From positions 1-64,000 of the forward strand of contig NZ_JAUXOD010000024.1 in the NCBI RefSeq assembly GCF_030682515.1: a DNA stretch of 64,000 nucleotides, read 5' to 3'. Position 1 is the first letter of the stretch; each line of letters begins with the position of its first letter. Below, one piece after another: positions 60,449-64,000 of this stretch. Both the position numbers and the translations under genes were made by a program. The notes beneath the pieces were generated by a model. The model saw only the letters and a list, made by a program, of their open reading frames with translations, was not told where the DNA came from and did not search any database. The stretch comes from Hoeflea sp. GTDB lineage: Bacteria; Pseudomonadota; Alphaproteobacteria; Rhizobiales; Rhizobiaceae.

Positions 60449-61533
60449 CGGCGATCCATCTTGAAAACCTGAGCAAGTCGTTCGGCGCCTTCACCGCCCT
60501 CAAAGGCATGAATCTGGATATTGCCGATGGAGAGTTCGTGGCCCTGCTCGGGCCGTCGGGCTGCGGCAAGTCGACCACCATGAACATGATTTCGGGCCTG
60601 CTGGAGCCCAGCGAAGGCAGCATCCGCTTCGGTGAGCGCGACATGCGCGGCGTGCCGATGGGCCGGCGCGGCGTCGGCTTCGTGTTCCAGAACTATGCCA
60701 TCTTCACCCATATGAGCGTCTACGACAATCTTGCCTATGGATTGAAGGCCACCGGGGTCGCCAAGGCCGAGCGCGACCGGCGGGTCAAGGACATGGCTGA
60801 ATTCCTGCATCTCACGCCGATGCTGAACAAGCCGTCGGCCGGCCTGTCGGTCAACATCCTGCAGCGCCTGGCCATCGGCCGCTCGGCGATCATGGAGCCT
60901 GCCATTTTCCTGCTTGATGAGCCGCTGTCGAATGTCGATGCTGCTTTCCGCGCGGTGATGCGCACGGAGCTCAAGCACCTGCAGCGCCAATTCCGCCAGA
61001 CCATGGTTTATGTCACCCATGATCAGCTCGAGGCCATGACCATGGCCGACCGCATCGCGGTGATGGACCATGGAAAACTGCTGCAGGTCGGAACACCCAT
61101 TGATGTCTACAACAATCCGTCCAACGTCTTTGTCGCCGGCTTTCTCGGCTCGCCCGGCATGAACCTGCTCAAAGGCATGATCGTCAGAACGGATCTGGGC
61201 ATGCGTGCCGATCTCGGCGACGCCGGACTTTCCGCGCCGCTCTCTTCCGCGCAAGAAAAATCCGTGTCCGACGGCCAGGCCATTGTCTACGGGTTCCGCC
61301 CCGAGCACTGCCAATTGACCGGTGACGACGGGATCCGGCTGCCGGTGACCTTTGTCGAACGCATCGGCGCGCGGACAATTCTGCACCTGGGCAACAAGGG
61401 CGCATCGATCAAAGGCGTCTTCGACAATGATGTCGTCGCCCGCTCCGGGGAGATCGTCACGCTTTCCATCGACCATGCCAATATTCGTCTGTTTGATGCC
61501 GGTTCCGGCGACGCAATCGTGGAGGCGCGCTGA
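60445..61533 (+). CDS. CUT1 ABC ATPase 1 with degenerate signature motif
   Basis: 362 residues, MalK/UgpC type. Walker A GPSGCGKS (36-43), Q-loop FQNYAIFTH, Walker B IFLLDEPLS with catalytic Glu159, switch VTHDQLEA, and a C-terminal TOBE domain. The ABC signature at residues 134-140 is LSVNILQ in place of LSGGQRQ, while the rest of the domain is normal. In a heterodimer with ATPase 2 this breaks only the site formed with ATPase 2's Walker motifs. ATG 60445 overlaps the permease stop. A longer frame upstream (to 60064) is just a shadow of the permease gene. Confidence 0.9.
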   Translation: MTAIHLENLSKSFGAFTALKGMNLDIADGEFVALLGPSGCGKSTTMNMISGLLEPSEGSIRFGERDMRGVPMGRRGVGFVFQNYAIFTHMSVYDNLAYGLKATGVAKAERDRRVKDMAEFLHLTPMLNKPSAGLSVNILQRLAIGRSAIMEPAIFLLDEPLSNVDAAFRAVMRTELKHLQRQFRQTMVYVTHDQLEAMTMADRIAVMDHGKLLQVGTPIDVYNNPSNVFVAGFLGSPGMNLLKGMIVRTDLGMRADLGDAGLSAPLSSAQEKSVSDGQAIVYGFRPEHCQLTGDDGIRLPVTFVERIGARTILHLGNKGASIKGVFDNDVVARSGEIVTLSIDHANIRLFDAGSGDAIVEAR

Positions 61534-62585
61534 TGGCCTCTATCGCATTCAACAACGTCACCAAGCGTTTCGGCGACACCATCGCCGTCAACAATTTGAG
61601 CTTCGAAATCGCCGACAGCGAGTTCTTCTGTCTGTTCGGGCCGCCGCTGTCGGGCAAGACCACCATCCTCAAGCTGATCCTGGGACTGGAAAAGCCCGAC
61701 GATGGTGAAATCCTGATTGACGGCAGGCCGGTCAATCATGTTTCGCCGGCGCGGCGAAATGTGGCGATGGTGTTCCAGAACCTGGCGTTGTTTCCGCACA
61801 TGAGCGCCGAGCAGAATGTGCGCTTCCCGCTGGCCGAACGGCGGATGGACGAAAGCCATATCGCCAGTCGGGTCGCCGATGTCGCGGCGAAACTGCATAT
61901 CGGGCACATTCTTCACAAATCCCCGGCGCAGCTTTCCGGCGGCGAGCGGCAGCGTGTCGCCATCGCCCGTGCGCTGGTGCGCGATCCGGTCGCCTATCTG
62001 ATGGACGATCCGATTTCGGCGCTTGACGCGCGGCTGCGCGAGGAGACGCGTGTCGAACTCAAGCGCATCCAGAACGAGCTTGGCCGCACCATGGTCTATG
62101 TCACCCACGACCAGGAAGAGGCGATGTCGGTCGCCGACCGGATTGCCGTGCTGGAGGCGGGCAGCATCCGCCAGATCGGCGCGCCTTCGGAGATCTACGA
62201 CAACCCGCATTCGTCCTATGTGGCGCGCATGCTCGGTGCGCCGGCAATGAACCTGCTGGAGCTGGATAAGGGTCGCGCGAGCGCGCTGGAAGGCGCCCTG
62301 CCGCTGTCAGGTCTCGCCGTTCCTGACGGTGCGGCGCAGATCGGCATCAGGCCTGAAGACCTGCTCGTCGGGCCTGCCCTGGCGGCTGGGCAAGGGCTGG
62401 TGCGCGTCTATGAAGTCGAGCCGCTTGGTGGCGTCACCGTGGTGACGCTTCAGGCCGGCGAAACATCGCTGCGCGCCATGGTGCGCGGTCAACCGAAAAT
62501 CGATCCCGACAGTCAGGTCTCGCTTTCCGTCGCGGCGGGGCAGGCCTGCTTCTTCGCCGGCGACGGGCAGGCTGTGAGGATTTGA
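61533..62585 (+). CDS. CUT1 ABC ATPase 2 with altered Walker B glutamate
   Basis: 350 residues, same family and same spacing as ATPase 1. Walker A GPPLSGKT (36-43), normal signature LSGGERQRVAIARAL (134-148), but Walker B is AYLMDDPIS, with Asp159 replacing the catalytic Glu. Switch histidine VTHDQEEA and TOBE domain are intact. The ATG overlaps the stop of ATPase 1. The two ATPases align residue for residue through position 160, so they are clearly ancient duplicates of one another that have specialised. Confidence 0.9.
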   Translation: MASIAFNNVTKRFGDTIAVNNLSFEIADSEFFCLFGPPLSGKTTILKLILGLEKPDDGEILIDGRPVNHVSPARRNVAMVFQNLALFPHMSAEQNVRFPLAERRMDESHIASRVADVAAKLHIGHILHKSPAQLSGGERQRVAIARALVRDPVAYLMDDPISALDARLREETRVELKRIQNELGRTMVYVTHDQEEAMSVADRIAVLEAGSIRQIGAPSEIYDNPHSSYVARMLGAPAMNLLELDKGRASALEGALPLSGLAVPDGAAQIGIRPEDLLVGPALAAGQGLVRVYEVEPLGGVTVVTLQAGETSLRAMVRGQPKIDPDSQVSLSVAAGQACFFAGDGQAVRI

Positions 62586-62619
62586 TGATGGATCGAAGAC
62601 GTCTGGGAGGATGGACACA

Positions 62620-63699
62620 ATGAGCTTTACGCCCGACCCGCAGGTGCGTTGCAGGGACTACGCCATCGGCTGCATCGGCGCCGGCATGATCATGGCCGAA
62701 TGCCATCTGGCCGCCTATGCCGAAGCAGGGTTTCCTGTCGTCGCGATCGCCTCGCGAACCAGAAGCAAGGCGCAAGCCGTCGCGGACCGGTGGAACATCG
62801 GGACCGTGCACGCCACGCCCGAGGATCTGATTGCCGATCCCGCGATCGAGATCGTCGACATTGCCTATCCGCCGGATCTGCAGCCGGCGCTGATACGCAT
62901 GGCGCTTGCGTCACCCAACGTGAAGGCGATCCTGGCGCAGAAGCCGCTGGCTCTGTCGCTGGACGAGGCGAGGGCCTTGCGCGACGAGGCAGCGGCTGCG
63001 GGCAAGATTCTCTCGGTCAACCAGAACATGCGCTACGACCAGTCGATGCGGGTGCTCAAGCAGCTTATCGACGCGGGCGATCTCGGCGAGATCGTCTTCG
63101 CCCAGATCGACATGCACGCCATCCCGCACTGGCAGGGCTTTCTCGAAGGCTATGACCGACTGACGCTCTCCAACATGAGCGTCCATCACCTCGATGTCCT
63201 GCGCTTCCTGTTCGGCGACCCGGACGAAGTGACCTCGCTCACCCGGCCCGATCCGCGCACGAAGTTCGCCCATCGCGACGGCATCGTGGTGTCGACGCTC
63301 AGGTTTCCATCGGGCGCCGTCGCCGTGTCGCTGGAAGATGTCTGGTCCGGTCCCAGGGCCGAAGGCTACGAGGACGACCAGCATATCGGCTGGCGCGTCG
63401 AAGGGACCGAAGGCGTAGCCAAGGGAACCATCGGCTGGCCGACCGGCGCGCCGTCGACGCTGAGCTACGCGTCGCAGAAGAGCACGGATGGCAAATGGGT
63501 CACCCCTGAATGGGAGACCATGTGGTTCCCGCATGCCTTCATCGGTGTGATGGAACAGCTCCAGTACGCGGTCAAGACCGGCACGTCCCCCGCGCTTTCG
63601 GTCGCCGACAACGTCCGCACCATGGCGCTCGTTGAAGCCGCCTACCGCTCAATTGAAGAACGCCGGACCGTCCGGCTTTCCGAAATCAAAATCGACTGA
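62620..63699 (+). CDS. Gfo/Idh/MocA-family NAD(P)-dependent oxidoreductase
   Basis: 359 residues. N-terminal Rossmann fold with GCIGAGMIMAECHLAAYA, the family EKP-type motif as AQKPLALSLDEA, and the catalytic-domain HHLDVLRFLFG histidine segment. Such enzymes oxidise or reduce sugars, inositols or polyols at one hydroxyl. Start ATG 62620 has GGGAGG eight bases upstream; the ATG at 62611 abuts that ribosome site and is less likely. It would carry out the first step on the substrate brought in by the CUT1 importer. Confidence 0.88.
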   Translation: MSFTPDPQVRCRDYAIGCIGAGMIMAECHLAAYAEAGFPVVAIASRTRSKAQAVADRWNIGTVHATPEDLIADPAIEIVDIAYPPDLQPALIRMALASPNVKAILAQKPLALSLDEARALRDEAAAAGKILSVNQNMRYDQSMRVLKQLIDAGDLGEIVFAQIDMHAIPHWQGFLEGYDRLTLSNMSVHHLDVLRFLFGDPDEVTSLTRPDPRTKFAHRDGIVVSTLRFPSGAVAVSLEDVWSGPRAEGYEDDQHIGWRVEGTEGVAKGTIGWPTGAPSTLSYASQKSTDGKWVTPEWETMWFPHAFIGVMEQLQYAVKTGTSPALSVADNVRTMALVEAAYRSIEERRTVRLSEIKID

Positions 63700-63720
63700 T
63701 CTCAAAGGGAGGATTCAATC

Positions 63721-64000
63721 ATGATGCAGACCGGAATTTTCACGGCCTATTTTCCATATACGCTGGAGGAATCGGCCAAGGTAATCCGCAGCCACGGCTT
63801 CAACACCGTCCAGCTCGACATGCACTTCAAGGGCATGGATCTGAGCGCCGGCAACATCACCAGGGACAAGTGCATCCGCATCCGCGAGACCTTCCGCGAC
63901 CACAATCTGCCGATCAGCTGCATCTCCGGCTACACCAACATCGTCCATCCGGACAAGGCCGAGCGCGCCAAGCGCAACGGCCTGCTCAAGGAGATCATCG
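63721..64000 (+). CDS. Sugar phosphate isomerase/epimerase-like TIM barrel (5' part, cut by window)
   Basis: First 93 codons only. MMQTGIFTAYFPYTLEESAK followed by IRSHGFNTVQLDMHF is the AP-endonuclease-2/xylose-isomerase-like barrel start, with the next strand ISCISGYTNIVHPD. Ribosome site AAAGGGAGG precedes ATG 63721 (an ATG three bases later is equally possible). It follows the oxidoreductase by 21 bases in the CUT1 catabolic operon, as is common in polyol and inositol pathways. Confidence 0.8.
   Translation, partial: MMQTGIFTAYFPYTLEESAKVIRSHGFNTVQLDMHFKGMDLSAGNITRDKCIRIRETFRDHNLPISCISGYTNIVHPDKAERAKRNGLLKEII

Noticed and set aside
1-64000. CRISPR arrays, tRNA or rRNA genes, intact insertion sequences
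   Set aside because: No regularly spaced direct repeats, cloverleaf-like genes, rRNA segments, or complete transposases with terminal repeats were recognised by eye. A covariance-model scan would be needed to exclude small RNAs.

Overview
The window is high-GC and densely packed, with stop/start overlaps of 4-8 bases and very many ABC uptake systems. Protein families and layout (Tat-exported binding proteins, urea/amide, polyamine and CUT1/CUT2 importers, each tied to its own catabolic enzymes and regulator) point to an alphaproteobacterium, most likely Hyphomicrobiales (Rhizobium/Mesorhizobium/Hoeflea-like). This is inference; no rRNA or other marker gene is present. It reads as an accessory, catabolic region made of plug-in modules separated by short stretches of decayed genes. 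No tRNA, rRNA, CRISPR array or intact insertion sequence was seen.

Layout. 1-3859 (+): end of a NitT/TauT-type ABC importer, an acyl-CoA ligase and a ketopantoate-reductase-like enzyme. 3860-4494: decayed scpB-like gene. 4495-9305 (-): spermidine/putrescine-type ABC operon (ATPase, binding protein, two permeases) with a translationally coupled SDR; a LuxR-type regulator is divergent. 10477-21969: MarR repressor, divergent from a long amide-utilisation operon (AmiC-like cytosolic sensor, flotillin-like protein, urea/amide importer, ATPase-amidase fusion, acyl-CoA ligase). 21970-22471: debris of an IS3-family transposase and an aldehyde dehydrogenase. 22472-29986: agmatinase-family ureohydrolase and a polyamine-type importer (-), divergent from LysR plus an aminotransferase (+).

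30022-54604 is the most unusual part. Two paralogous CUT2 (ribose-type) importer modules lie head to head around two convergent regulators (AraC, GAF-PucR). Each module has the same gene order: permease, binding protein, permease fused to an SMP-30/strictosidine-synthase-like six-bladed propeller, free-standing propeller, ATPase, then CoA-dependent enzymes. The fused propellers keep the metal-ligand positions of the lactonase/paraoxonase superfamily; both free-standing propellers have lost them through the same kind of substitutions. I infer uptake of an ester or lactone, its cytoplasmic opening at the transporter, then CoA activation and beta-oxidation-like breakdown.

54605-55740: debris of a TRAP permease, a peptide ABC ATPase and an alpha/beta hydrolase. 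55741-64000: LacI regulator and a CUT1 importer with two different ATPases whose active-site losses are complementary, followed by a Gfo/Idh/MocA oxidoreductase and a TIM-barrel isomerase cut by the window end.

Hairpins follow five of the six complete ABC binding-protein genes, probably setting binding protein above membrane components in the mRNA.
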